Source of the DNA: Mycoplasma sp.
GTDB lineage: Bacteria; Bacillota_I; Bacilli_A; Mycoplasmatales; Metamycoplasmataceae
Assembly (NCBI GenBank): GCA_014803855.1
Contig: JAAVAX010000003.1
Coordinates: 63,328-127,327 of the forward strand
Direction: 5' to 3'
Length of the DNA: 64,000 nucleotides
Shown here: piece after piece, positions 1-11,396 of the stretch
Position numbering within the stretch: the stretch's first letter is position 1
Layout of the letters: each line of letters opens with the position of its first letter
Position numbers and translations under genes: made by a program
Notes under the pieces: generated by a model
Told to the model about the DNA's origin: nothing
Database searches by the model: none
Seen by the model: only the letters and a program-made list of their open reading frames with translations

Positions 1-228
1 ATCAATAATTCACTGTTTACCACTGTCATTTTGAACTACTACTGATCCTACATAATAATTATCAGTACCAAAATTTAATATATCTTCAATCAATTCATCT
101 ACTTGTTTCCTAGATCATTTGTATTCTCTTTGAAAGTAAGGAATTCTAGGATACTTTAAAGTTCTAAATAAATCTAATAAAGTATACTGCTTAATCTCAA
201 TATCATTTTTTTCTTTTTCATTTAACAT
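1..228 (-). CDS. DUF262 domain protein, N-terminal part (gene continues off the left edge)
   Basis: The reading frame starts at 228 and runs off the window after 76 residues. The visible part contains the hallmark start of the DUF262/GmrSD N-terminal (ParB-like nuclease fold) domain: an IPYFQREYKW segment at about residues 30-39, then YYVGSVVVQND and a terminal WIID, which in the family continues into DGQQR. These proteins occur in GmrSD-type modification-dependent restriction systems and in many uncharacterised defence-island proteins. The C-terminal domain that would say which is not in the window. It lies downstream of pfkA on the same strand, separated by a terminator-like hairpin, so it is probably a separate transcript. 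The DUF262 assignment is strong; the function is open. Confidence 0.75.
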
Positions 229-263
229 AATATTTCACAGTATAACAGAAAAAAGAAAATAAA

Positions 264-286
264 AAACATGAAATGAATTCATGTTT
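264..286 (-). terminator. Rho-independent terminator after pfkA
   Basis: A 9-bp perfect stem (AAACATGAA/TTCATGTTT) with a 5-nt loop. On the minus strand it is followed by TTTTTTATTTTCTTTTTT. It sits 26 nt after the pfkA stop and before the DUF262 start. A run of T on the other side means it could also work on the plus strand. Confidence 0.7.
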
Positions 287-311
287 GTTTTTTAAAAAAA
301 ATCAATAAAAA

Positions 312-1304
312 TTATTTTTCTTGATTTATCTTTGCATATTTATTGATAATATCAATGTATTTAGGTCTAGGTTTAGCTAAAGCTTCTAAAATAGGTTCAG
401 CAACTAATTTGTTATTAACTAAACCAATAGCAAGACCAGATTTGCCTTCACATAATAATTCAATGGCATAAGTACTCATTTGAGCTGCTACATATCTTTC
501 CATACCAGTTGGTGTACCACCTCTTTGTAAGTGACCTAGAATTGATTCTCTTGTAACAACACCAGTTTTGGTTTCAATTTCTTTAGCAATTTCTTTTAAA
601 TTGTCATAAACATGCTCAGTTACAACAATAATTACACTATCTTTTTTTAATTTATTAACTTGATTATCTACTACTTTAATAATTTCATCAATAGATTTTT
701 TATTTTCAGCAGTTATAATCATTTCAGCACCAGTTGCTATTCCAGAATAAACAGCTAAATCTCCTGCATATCTACCCATAACTTCAACAATAATACATCT
801 ATGATGAGATCTAGCAGTATCTCTAATTCTATCAATATTTTGAACAATAGATTCTAAGGCTGTAAAAAAACCAATTGTGTAATCTGAAGAAGAAATGTCA
901 TTATCAATTGTTCCAGGTAAAGCAATAGTTTTAACACCAATTGTATGTAATAATTGAGCACCATGATAAGAACCATCACCACCTATAACAATTAATGCTT
1001 CAATACCTTTATCATCCAATTGCTTTTTAGCCATTTGTCTAACTTTTTCATCCTTAAACTCAGGAAATCTTGCAGAGTAAATAAAAGTACCACCTTGATT
1101 AATAAATCTATCTACTTCAATATCAGAGGCTTTTCTAATGTCACCTTCAGTAAGACCTTTGTATCCTTCATAAACTAAATATGGTTCTAAACCTTTTCAA
1201 TATGCAGCTTTCACAATAGCTCTAATTGCACTATTCATACCTGGAGCATCACCACCAGAAGTTAGAATAGCTACTTTTTTAATTTGATTATTAACTTTTT
1301 CCAT
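312..1304 (-). CDS. pfkA: 6-phosphofructokinase
   Basis: This 330-residue protein catalyses ATP-dependent phosphorylation of fructose-6-phosphate to fructose-1,6-bisphosphate, the committed step of glycolysis. The N-terminal nucleotide loop reads [14 protein letters not shown], followed by the expected GGDGSYHGA and PGTIDNDI segments; the TIDND aspartates are the catalytic/substrate-binding motif. [11 protein letters not shown] and the substrate-binding LGHLQRGG are also present. Length matches bacterial PfkA (about 320). One TGA is read as Trp near residue 37. It is second in a two-gene operon, starting 28 nt after tpiA ends. It would take the fructose-6-phosphate produced by the nagA-nagB pathway encoded at 45338-47183. 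Confidence 0.97.
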
Positions 1305-1332
1305 TTTTAACCTTTTTTAGATAACCCATTAT

Positions 1333-2055
1333 TTATTTTTCTTCAATTAATTTAATGAAAGATTCAGCATTTAGAGATGCTCCTCCTACTAATGCTCCAT
1401 CAACATCAGGTTGTTTTAATAATTCATCAATTGAATCAGGAGTTACTGAACCTCCATATTGAATTAAAGTGTTATTAGATGTAAGATTTCTAATTACTTT
1501 ACACATTTCTTGAGCATAGTCATTTGTTGCAGTTTTACCTGTTCCAATTGCTCAAACTGGTTCATAAGCAATAACAATTTTATTTAAATTCAAACCTTTA
1601 ACACACTCTTTTACTTGAGTTTCTACAACTTCTTTTGATCTATTTGATTCATATTCATCTAATGTTTCACCCACACATATAATTGGAGTTATTCCATTTT
1701 CTAATGCAGTTTTTGCTTTTTGATTAATATCTTCATTTGTTTCTTTGTGATATGTTCTTCTTTCTGAATGACCTACAATAGCATATGTAACATCTAAATC
1801 TTTAAGCATAAGTGCACTAATTTCACCTGTGTATGCTCCACTTAAATGTTTAGATATATCTTGTGAAGATATAACAAAATCTTTACTTGGTCTTTCAGCT
1901 ACAGCAAATGGTAATTCACATGCAGGTGCTGCAATACCATAAATAGTATTTGGTTTTACATTGAATTTGGTGCTTGAAAATTTTTTGAAAAAGTCTTTAA
2001 CTTCATTAGAAGTTTTATTCATTTTTCAGTTCCCAATAATAATTTTTTTTCTCAT
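1333..2055 (-). CDS. tpiA: Triosephosphate isomerase
   Basis: This 240-residue TIM-barrel enzyme interconverts dihydroxyacetone phosphate and glyceraldehyde-3-phosphate. The N-terminus [13 protein letters not shown] carries the substrate-binding Asn and Lys; its Trp is encoded by TGA. The catalytic His lies in [10 protein letters not shown] and the catalytic Glu in VIAYEPVWAIGTGK, where the Trp is again TGA. The C-terminus has the GGASLN phosphate-binding loop. The start at 2055 is preceded by an AAAGGAAG ribosome binding site. A TATAAT box about 36 nt upstream (2091-2096, minus) is the likely promoter of the tpiA-pfkA operon. Confidence 0.97.
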
Positions 2056-2090
2056 ATTTCTTCCTTTAAAAAATTGTGATATTTTTAAAC

Positions 2091-2096
2091 ATTATA
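2091..2096 (-). promoter_or_regulatory. Candidate -10 box of the tpiA-pfkA operon
   Basis: TATAAT on the minus strand about 36 nt before the tpiA start. No convincing -35 box is seen, which is common in mycoplasmas. Confidence 0.4.
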
Positions 2097-2117
2097 TAAC
2101 TTTTGACTAATTTATGA

Positions 2118-2123
2118 TAAAAT
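2118..2123 (+). promoter_or_regulatory. Candidate extended -10 box upstream of the coiled-coil genes
   Basis: TAAAAT preceded by TGA (TGnTAAAAT). It lies about 84 nt before the start at 2207 and diverges from the tpiA promoter. Confidence 0.35.
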
Positions 2124-2206
2124 GAAAGTTGTTAAAGTGGTATTTGTAATTAGATTAAAATATGCACTAAATTTTAAATTAGGAAAGGATAGAAATACAC
2201 ACAATT

Positions 2207-3181
2207 ATGAATGATAAGGATTTAGAACAACAAAAACAAATTGAGGATTTAATTAATGAAATTGAATTACAACAAACTAAACAAATTGAAATAAACAAAT
2301 TACAAGAAGATGAAATTAATAACTTGGAGCAACTTGTTGATAAAAAAGAACAGGAAAAAATTGAATTAGTTAAAGAAAATGAGAAAAAAGTTGAAAAAAT
2401 AGAAGCTAGTTTCAATGAAAAAATGAATGAAAAAGTTGAAGATGTTAAATATAAAACAAAATTAAGTTTTGAAAATCAATTGCATGATAAAGAAATTAAT
2501 GATTTAAAGAAAATGCTTGAGACTCAACAGGCTCAATATATGGAATTATCTAAGTCAAAAGATGAGCAAATTAATTCACTTAAAAAAGAATTTAATAATC
2601 AACTTGAGCAAGAAATTAAATCATTGCAAGAATTAGAAAAACAGAATTATGAAAAACGTAGAAATGAAGAAAAATTAGAAGAATTACAAAAAAAACTTCA
2701 AGAAGAACAAACAAAACAAATTGAAATAATAAAATCAAAAGAACAAGAATTAATGAATAGACAAAAAGAAATGGAAGCTAAACTATTAGCTGATGTTGAA
2801 AATGCTAAAATGAAAGAAAAAATGGAATTTGAGAATAAGAAAGCTCAAGATGAAATAAAAGAATTAAAGAAACAAATTGAATTACAACACACACAAGAAA
2901 TTGAATTTACTAATAAATTAGGTGAAGAAATTGATTTCTTAAAAAATGAAATGCAAAATCAAAAATTCCAGCAACAAGAATTAGTTAGAGAAAGAAATAA
3001 AGAAGTAGAGGATTTAACTAGAAGGTTACTTGAACAAACACAAGAATTACAAGATTATAAAAATGTTCAACAAGAAAGAGACATGAGATTTAATTTGTAT
3101 AGAGACAGATTGAATAAAATTGCTAAAACACAAGAATTACATTTAAATTCACTACAAAATCCATTTAAAAAGAGAAGATAA
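2207..3181 (+). CDS. Long coiled-coil protein, function unknown
   Basis: 324 residues, almost entirely charged heptad repeats rich in Glu, Lys and Gln with no Pro or Gly breaks, ending in a basic tail (PFKKRR). No signal peptide or membrane segment is visible, so it is probably cytoplasmic and filament-like or a scaffold. Only the coiled coil can be recognised; similarity to SMC or myosin-like proteins would be compositional. The best ribosome binding site (AGGAAAGGA, 2181-2189) is about 17 nt from the ATG at 2207, longer than usual. An in-frame non-ATG start (ATA 2195 or ATT 2204) is possible. The next gene also encodes a coiled-coil protein and starts 26 nt downstream, so the two are likely co-transcribed. 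Confidence 0.75.
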   Translation: MNDKDLEQQKQIEDLINEIELQQTKQIEINKLQEDEINNLEQLVDKKEQEKIELVKENEKKVEKIEASFNEKMNEKVEDVKYKTKLSFENQLHDKEINDLKKMLETQQAQYMELSKSKDEQINSLKKEFNNQLEQEIKSLQELEKQNYEKRRNEEKLEELQKKLQEEQTKQIEIIKSKEQELMNRQKEMEAKLLADVENAKMKEKMEFENKKAQDEIKELKKQIELQHTQEIEFTNKLGEEIDFLKNEMQNQKFQQQELVRERNKEVEDLTRRLLEQTQELQDYKNVQQERDMRFNLYRDRLNKIAKTQELHLNSLQNPFKKRR

Positions 3182-3207
3182 ATTTTATATTGGTTGGAGT
3201 GTTTAAG

Positions 3208-3564
3208 ATGTCTATAGATATAGATAATAAAAGAAGTGAAAATAAAATTGAAGAATTGATAGATAAAATTGAACACAAACAATTTGAGTATTTAGATGTT
3301 ATAGAAAAAAATGAAAAAGAAATCAACAGGTTGATAGTTGAAAATGAATCCTTATTAGATAAAATAAAATTACAAGAAGATACTATAAAACATTTAAATG
3401 ATGAAATTGAAAGACTTAAAAGTCAATATGAAAAAAAAATTAATGAAATGAACACCATTTTAAAATTGACCAATAAAATTAATGAACAAGAAAAAGAAAT
3501 AAAAGAACTAGAAGAAATTACAAGTACTCAAGATAATATATTAAGAAAAAAAGCCAGATTCTAA
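3208..3564 (+). CDS. Small coiled-coil protein, function unknown
   Basis: 118 residues, predicted to be one continuous coiled coil (repeated Ile/Leu-x-x-Glu-Ile heptads) ending KKARF. The ATG at 3208 follows a TTGGAG ribosome binding site at about 11 nt; an upstream in-frame TTG at 3190 would overlap that site and is less likely. It is the second gene of a pair with the 324-residue coiled-coil protein. Similar Lys/Arg-rich C-terminal ends on both suggest related or interacting proteins, but that is inference. No family could be recognised. Confidence 0.7.
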   Translation: MSIDIDNKRSENKIEELIDKIEHKQFEYLDVIEKNEKEINRLIVENESLLDKIKLQEDTIKHLNDEIERLKSQYEKKINEMNTILKLTNKINEQEKEIKELEEITSTQDNILRKKARF

Positions 3565-3587
3565 TTTTAAGTAAAAACAAATATTCT

Positions 3588-3620
3588 AAAACTAATATTT
3601 ATTAAAAATGCTAGTTTTTT
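3588..3620 (+). terminator. Probable terminator after the coiled-coil pair
   Basis: A 7-bp stem (AAAACTA/TAGTTTT) with a long 17-nt loop, followed by an uninterrupted T run. The loop length makes it a weak call. Confidence 0.4.
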
Positions 3621-3707
3621 TTATTTATTATTTTCAATTTATTTTTTTCTTTGATGCAACATTTTATGTTGCAGTCTTTCGCGCATTTCTGTGTAAAATT
3701 AAAAAAT

Positions 3708-4557
<850 letters not shown>

Positions 4558-4558
<1 letters not shown>

Positions 4559-5847
4559 TGATGGAAAAAGATTATATTGATAAATTAGATGAAATCATTC
4601 AATTATTAACTAATAGTGATAAGAATAAATTAGTAAAGGCTTCATATTGAAAAATGGGAACTAGTATTTTTAATATGCTAGATAATCTTGCAGAAAATAT
4701 AGAAGGATTAGATATTAGTAGCACAATTATTTGTAAGGAGAATATACACAAAAAGACAGTAGAAGGTAAAAATGAAACATATCATTTGGTAATAGATGAA
4801 AATAATGTAACACCTTCAAAAGTTAAAAAATATGTAGGTTTATCAACTATAACACAATATAGAAGAACATTCTGTGCTTTTGGTATAGGTATTGAGGAAG
4901 AAGAATACAAAACTGAAAAAGATTTTGTTATTAATAGCGGAAAAATAAAGTTAGTTTACAATGCAAAATTATTATTGAGCAAAGATTATAGAAAATATTT
5001 AATAATTAAATTAATAAGCGATTCAATTTTTTCTTATTTTAGTTATTCAAGAAATTTTGCTTATTCTATCATTCATGAGTATTTATTTTATAAAAATTTT
5101 GATTTTTCATTATTAAGAAATAACAATAATAAGATTTTTTATTTTAATAAAATGATTGGGAAAAGAAATGAAAAAAAAGTAAAATGCTTAAATTTAATAA
5201 CAGATTTAAATGAAATAAAAAATGATATAAGAAGACAAGGAACAATTGCAACATACAAAGAAGTGATAAATTTAATTTCTAGTGAATATGAAAGTATTGA
5301 AGAATTCATTGATGAAATTTGAGAATCATATAAAAACAAAGAAAATGACAGTATTGAATTAATAAATAAAAATATTGAAAAAAACAATTTAATTTGAAAA
5401 ATAAAAAATGAAAGAACAAAATTTAAATCCAATATTTTCGAAAATAGAAAATCACTAAATTTAATTAATAATAAAGAAGAACTATATTCAGATGTTGAAA
5501 ACATAAATGGTGATCAAGATGGACTGCTAGCTAAGTTTAATGAGGCAGAAGCTGCTCATATATATGATGTCTATAAAATTAAAAGTGATATTTTCTCAAA
5601 AGATAACAATGAAGATAATATTAATAAATTATTAGAATATATTTCTAATCCACATAATGGTATTGTGATGAGAGCTGAATATCATAAAGCATTTGATAGA
5701 GGTCAATGAACTTTTGATTCTAATGGAAATATGATTGTACAAAAGGAAAATCAAAAATATTTATTTGAAGATCTAAAATTAGAAAAAATAAAAATACGTA
5801 AAGAAGTACTAGATAGTGAAATGAAATCTTTTTTAGAAAAAAGATAA
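4558..5847 (+). CDS. Probable restriction endonuclease with C-terminal HNH domain
   Basis: About 429 residues (ATG at 4558, or the adjacent ATG at 4561). The N-terminal two thirds is unlike anything I recognise. The C-terminal region fits an HNH_2-type nuclease: EAEAAHIYDVY (first metal/His element), then NPHNGIVM, EYHKAFDRGQW and a short FDSNGNMIV strand. It directly follows the methyltransferase, and the stop and start codons overlap (TAATG), so translation is probably coupled. That fits a cognate type II-like restriction enzyme, which would be toxic if made without the modifying partner. Four in-frame TGA codons (Trp) confirm table 4. The HNH assignment is firm; the restriction role is inferred from the pairing. 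Confidence 0.75.
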
Positions 5848-6045
5848 TTTTAAAATTTAAATAATCAATACATGTTTAATTATTTTTAATTGAAGTGGTT
5901 AATTTTCAATAATAAAATTATTTTTTTAAAATAATGTATTATTTTCGATATATGAAAATTACATTTTTTTGATTTTAAGTAATTTTTAAAATAAAATATA
6001 ATTAAATATTTAAATAGGCTTAGCAGTAATAGAGAGTTGGTGTAA

Positions 6046-9000
6046 ATGAAAAAAGCAATTAAACAAAAGTTATTAAATTTAGTCACTATTGATCCAAAAG
6101 ATTATTGCATTAAAACACATTTAGATGCAAAACATATTGACATTTTAAACTATGTAAAAAAAGATGTATTTTTGGCATTCATAAATAAAGAAGTTTCACA
6201 AATGGAAATTTCAGCAGCTTCAGGAACAGCTCATTTTGAAGATGAGTTAATGAAGGCTAATAACTATGATGAGTTTGTAAATATAATTTTTGAATATGGT
6301 TTTGATATTAATGAAAGTATTGAAAAAAATTTAAAAAAGGATTTTGAATCTTATAAGAAAAAAGCTTCTGTTCATTTTATCAATGAAATGAAATCATCTA
6401 AAAAAACTTTCATTAGTCTAAATAGAAATGCTAAGCAATACTACAATGACACTTCAAGATGACCATTACATATTGCTTATCAATTTATAAAAGGTAAATT
6501 AAATAGTGATGTTGTCATTAAAGCACCTTTAGTTATTCAAAAAGTAGAAATTGTTGAAGAAGGTTCTAAATTATTTTTAAGAAGAATTGAAGATGAAATT
6601 ATTATTAATGAAAAGGTTTTAGTAGTTTTAAATAAAGAATATCCTAACAACATTTCTTCAGATGAATTATTTAAACCAATACCTCTTGAAGAAACTGTAA
6701 AAAGATTTGAATCAATGGTAAATTATGAAATACCTATTATCAAAGGTGTTGAATATTTTATTAATGAAGATAATAAAGAATTGCTTGAAAAGTATGCTAC
6801 TCTTAAAATTGAACCTTCAGTTGTATTAGGTTTCTTTGAACCAGGTGGATCAGCTTTAAAACAAGATTTAGAAAAAATGATTGAGATGAATATAGATCCA
6901 TTTGATTCTCAAATTGATGGTGGTAAAAATTCTTCAAATGAATTTAAATCAAATAAATATTATGAAGATAAAGTAATTAAAAATCCAGATATTTTGGAAT
7001 TAAATCATCCACTGAACATATTTCAAAAGTATGCTGTAGCTTCTTCTTTACAACAATCAACACTAATTTATGGTCCACCAGGTACAGGTAAATCTGAAGT
7101 AATTTCAAATATTATTTCTAATGCCTTAATTAAGGGTAAAAATGTATTAATGGTTTCTGAAAAGAAAGCAGCTCTAGATGTTATTATAAATAGAATTAAA
7201 ACATTGAATCAGTTTACATTGTATTTATGTGACAATAGAAAAAGAGAAGATTTTTACAAAAAAATTGACTCACTAAATAGTTTATTAGGTACCCAATGAT
7301 ATCGTGAACCTTCTAGATATTCTAGAAATGCACAAATTGAACCTCTAAAATTGGAATCAAGTGAATTGATGTTCTTCAACAATTATCTAGATTGATATAA
7401 AGAACTAATGAGATTAGTTAATAAACACTGAGATATAGAGGATTATGATGATAAGATATTTGGTTTAGATTACCAACAATATCAAAATATCAAAAATGAA
7501 CTTGGTGAACAAATATATACTGAATGATTAGTAAGTATTATCATTGAAGGTACAAATGAAAGTACAACTTTATATGAAAAAGTTCAAGAAATCATGAACA
7601 ATTATAACATTGTAAAAATTGAAGATTTCTTTAATGAATACTTAAAATATAAAAAATTCATTAAGAAATTTAAATTTGAAGAAACATTATCTCCAGGCGA
7701 TATAACAAAACAAATTAAAAAAGTAAAACAAAAAATTACTACAAATATTAAATTGGTTGAAAACTTCTTATTAGGAGGTAAAAAATTAGTTTCAATATTT
7801 GAAGGCTATAGTCAATTTGTAGAAAAATACAGTAATTTACCTGAATTTATTGATTTTAATGAGAAAACTCAAAAACAAAAAGAAGCTTTTTTAGATACAA
7901 TTGATGATTTCCAAATATTCAGTAAAAAGTTATTTTCAAGAAAACCTGAATGAAAAGAAATTACTAAAAGAGAGTTAGTTTCAAAAGTAAATAAATATAG
8001 TAAATTTAGTGACAAATATAAAAAAGAAATTTCAAAATTCAATTGATATAAATTTTTAGATGATAATTTCAAAAAAATTGATAAATTTTTAGAAATATTT
8101 AATTCTGTTAAAGAAGATAACTCTAAAGCTGAGATAATTTTTGCTGAATTTGTTGTTAATAATAAAGTTATTGATGATATTAATCAATGTGAATTACCAA
8201 TAAAATCAATTAAAGATAATTCAAAAAATATGAATGAAATTATTGAAATGTTTGTTGACTACATTTCAAATGAAGATGTTTTAGAACATGAATTTGTTGA
8301 AGATTTAATAAAATTCAAAGACTTTATTAAATATGATGAAGGTTTTTTAACTGATCTATACAATATTAGAGAATTCTTCACACCATTAAATATAAGCATG
8401 TATAAAGAGTTTTCATGATTATCATTACCTTATGTAAAAACTCTTTATCTAGAAAATTTTGTTTTATTTAATTTAAAAGAAGTTGGTGCTATTATGCAAC
8501 ATATTTCTTCACCAATTACTGATGAACAATTTAAGAAAATAAAAATTATTGCTTTATGAAATGATATTGTTAAAAATAATCCTATGTTCCTTGAACTTAA
8601 AGGTATTAATTTACAAGATATTATTACTCAACTAAGAAGAGAAGAAATTAGATCAGCAAGTATTGTTGAAGAATTAATTTTCAAAAAATATATCAATTCA
8701 TTAAGAAATTATTTAATGAAATTATCTAAAGAAGAAAAAGATGAAGTTGCAAATGTATTAAGAATTGCTTCATCAGGTACATTGCCACCAATTAATCAAT
8801 TTGTTAGAAAATATTATTCATCACTAAAGAAATTATTCCCTGTTTGAGTAGCTAACCCAGATAATGTTGCAGATATGATTCCATTAAATGCAGAAGAATT
8901 CTATTATGGAATATTTGATGAAGCATCACAAATGGCAATTGAAAGATCATATCCTTTAGTTTATAGAACAAAAATTAAAGTTGTTTCTGGTGATGATAAA

Positions 9001-10209
9001 CAATTAAAACCAACATCATTCTTTGCTAATAAATTATCTAATGAAGATTATGATCTTGATGATTTTGACTCTGCAGAATCATTATTGGAAAGAGCAAAAG
9101 TATCATGATGAAATGAATTCCATTTAAAAAATCACTATAGATCTAAATCAAAAGAATTAATTGAATTTTCTAACAAATTCATTTATAACAATAATCTTGA
9201 GGTTGCTACAAAATGTGGTGTTGTAGATAAAGGAATTGAAGTTATTAATGTTAGAGGTACTTGAAATCAAGTAAATAAAGAAGAAGCTGAAAAAATCATT
9301 GAAATTTTAAATTCAAGATATAGTGACTATGAAAAAATTCTAATTGTTACATTTAACTCAAGACAATCACAATTAATTGAAAATATGTTAATTGAAAAAA
9401 ACTCAACATTTGATGAAGCTCTTAGAGAAAAAATTGAAAAAAACTTTGTTGTAATTACCAACTTAGAAAATGTTCAAGGTAATGAAGGTGATTTAGTAAT
9501 TCTTTCTGTTTCATATGGAAGAAATTCTGATGGAGTAGTAAGAAATAATTTTGGTCCATTAAATTCTAAAGGTGGATCAAATCGTCTAAATGTTGCTATC
9601 ACTAGAGCAAAATCTAAAATGATTATTATAAAATCACTATATGGTAATGAAATTAAAGTTTCAAATGCTAATAATAAAAATGCAATTATATTTAAAAAAT
9701 TCATTGAATATTTAGATGCTCTTGACAATGATCAATCTATTGAAGTTGTTAATAGTGAAATGGAAAATGTGGATTCAATTAATGAAGGAACATTAGAAAT
9801 AACTATTACTGAACAAAAAATTAAAGATGAAAATGCTTTAGAATTTACAAGTGAAATTGTAAAAAGTATTTATGCTGATTTAATTAAAAATTTAAGTAGT
9901 AGATATGAAATCAAAGTTGACTTTAAGGTTGGTTCAAAAAATATTGATTTATTAATTGTTAATAGAAAAAAACAAACAATTGTAAAAGCATTATTAGTTG
10001 ATCAATGAAAAACAAATAGAACTATTAAAGAAATGATTGAGGAAGTAGATCGTCAATACTTCTTAGAAGATCGTGGATATAGTACATTTAAAATTAATGA
10101 ATATGAATGACATCTTGATAAAGCTAGAGTTATTGAAAAAATTAAACTAAGCTTAACAAATGATCAATCAAGCAATATTGACTATATTATTTGACAATCA
10201 GAAAAATAA
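6046..10209 (+). CDS. Superfamily 1 (Upf1-like) helicase/ATPase with C-terminal nuclease-like domain
   Basis: A single 1387-residue frame interrupted only by TGA (Trp) codons. The N-terminal about 330 residues are a DUF4011-like region. Walker A (YGPPGTGKSE) lies near residue 342. A long alpha-helical insertion follows. Motif II (IFDEASQM) is near residue 955, followed at once by motif III (SGDDKQLKPTS). Motif V is near NVQGNEGDLVILS and motif VI near RLNVAITRAKSKM, about residue 1180. The last about 110 residues (VGSKNIDLLIV, ALLVDQW, YFLEDRGYSTFKINEYEW) resemble the REase_MTES_1575/DUF559 PD-(D/E)XK-type domain often fused to such helicases. It is probably a DNA or RNA helicase in repair or defence. 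The start at 6046 follows a GAGAGTTGGTG purine stretch. It is downstream of the restriction pair but 198 nt away. Confidence 0.88.
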
Positions 10210-10240
10210 TTTTAAATAATTATGATTTAATTTATATTGA

Positions 10241-10246
10241 TATAAT
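10241..10246 (+). promoter_or_regulatory. Extended -10 promoter of rpmE
   Basis: TGATATAAT: a TATAAT box with the TGn extension, about 70 nt upstream of rpmE and just after the helicase stop. No clear -35. Confidence 0.5.
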
Positions 10247-10313
10247 ATTTATAATCAAATTAGAATTATTTATTTTTATTAAAAATTAATATAAATTCAA
10301 AAAGGAGATGTTT

Positions 10314-10511
10314 ATGAAACCAAATTTAAATAGAATTAATGCTGAATGTTCAACATGTTCAAAAAAACATGAATTATTAACAACAGCTAAAGAAGTTACA
10401 ATTGATGTGTGTTCTGGATGTCATTCTTTTTACACTGGTGATTCATCAGTTGCTAAAGCAACAGGAAGAATTGAAAGATTTAAAAGAAGAGCATCAGCTG
10501 CTAATAAATAA
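10314..10511 (+). CDS. rpmE: 50S ribosomal protein bL31
   Basis: 65 residues. The four cysteines in two CxxC pairs (CSTC at about residue 12 and CSGC at about residue 31), followed by HSFYTG and a basic tail, identify the zinc-binding form of L31, a late-assembling protein at the subunit interface of the 70S ribosome. The ATG at 10314 is preceded by AAAGGAG at 6-7 nt; the ATG at 10308 lies directly on this site and is rejected. It is monocistronic, with its own -10 box and a strong terminator. Confidence 0.95.
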   Translation: MKPNLNRINAECSTCSKKHELLTTAKEVTIDVCSGCHSFYTGDSSVAKATGRIERFKRRASAANK

Positions 10512-10542
10512 TTCATTATTTTATATTAATTAAACAAAATAT

Positions 10543-10585
10543 AAAAAACACATAGGATTTTGTATTCTTTTCAATGTGTTTTTTT
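10543..10585 (+). terminator. Terminator after rpmE
   Basis: An 11-bp stem (AAAAAACACAT/ATGTGTTTTTT) ending in a T run, 31 nt after the rpmE stop. It can also serve the convergent minus-strand membrane-protein gene. Confidence 0.85.
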
Positions 10586-10612
10586 ATTTATAAAATTTAA
10601 CTAATTTATTAA

Positions 10613-11353
10613 CTATGATTGATCTATCTTAATCATGTCTTTATATTTTTTATATCTAATATGCGATATTCACATCATTAATAAACATAACCCATCCATA
10701 AATATAACAATTGGATACTGTTGTTGTCACACAGCAAAATGTTTGAAGTAAAATAATGCAGTAGAAGCAGCACCTAATGCAAAGAAACCAAGCATACTTA
10801 AATATATGAAGAATACATATAATTTTTCCTTATTTTTTGTTTCAAAAAACTCTGATAGTGAAAACATCATAGATCTTATATTACCTGTCATAAAAGTTAG
10901 ATTTATTATGATTTTATCATCGAATTTTAATTGAACATGTCTAAAAGAAACAGCAATAATTGCTCCTATTGCAGATAAACCTACACCACTAATAATATTT
11001 AAAACATCTAAACTATCATTATTGTTGAATTTTCAGATTGCAGATGGTATTAATAAAATAATAATCAAGGGCATTAATACATAGTGATAATTTATTTTTT
11101 TATATTTTAATCATCTACAAAGCATGTGAAATAACAACACAAAAATACAAAATGAAATGAAAATAATTATTAAATATGCGCTATAAAGAAAATCATTATA
11201 AATGAATGAAATAAAGATCTTAACTAAGTTACCAGTTTGAACTGTGGTAAAAGATTGATCTCTATATAAAAATGAAAATCCATCTAATAATCCACCAAAA
11301 AAACATCCTATAGCTGTTAAAAGAAAGTCTCAAGTTAATATATGTTTTTTCAT
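10613..11353 (-). CDS. YoaK/DUF1275 family membrane protein
   Basis: 246 residues with about six hydrophobic segments. The two family landmarks are a TVQTGNLV stretch near residue 38 and LTFMTGNIRSM near residue 152, each an xxTGN loop found at the equivalent position of each half of DUF1275 proteins. The family is a putative small-molecule transporter of unknown substrate. The frame contains TGA Trp codons (WDFLL at the N-terminus, RWLKY, IWKF, AVWQQQ, MWISH). It is convergent with rpmE and 43 nt downstream of the ABC-F gene, which reads in the same direction. Confidence 0.8.
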
Positions 11354-11396
11354 AAATTATTATTATATATATAATAAAATGTTTTGAATAAATTTA

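Noticed and set aside
2179..2415. Minus-strand ORF opposite the coiled-coil gene
   Set aside because: Low-complexity Ser/Cys/Leu translation that is simply the complement of a Glu/Lys-rich coiled coil; no ribosome binding site.
6046..10209. Several short adjacent genes or a decayed pseudogene
   Set aside because: The breaks are all TGA codons; with table 4 the frame is continuous and every helicase motif is intact.
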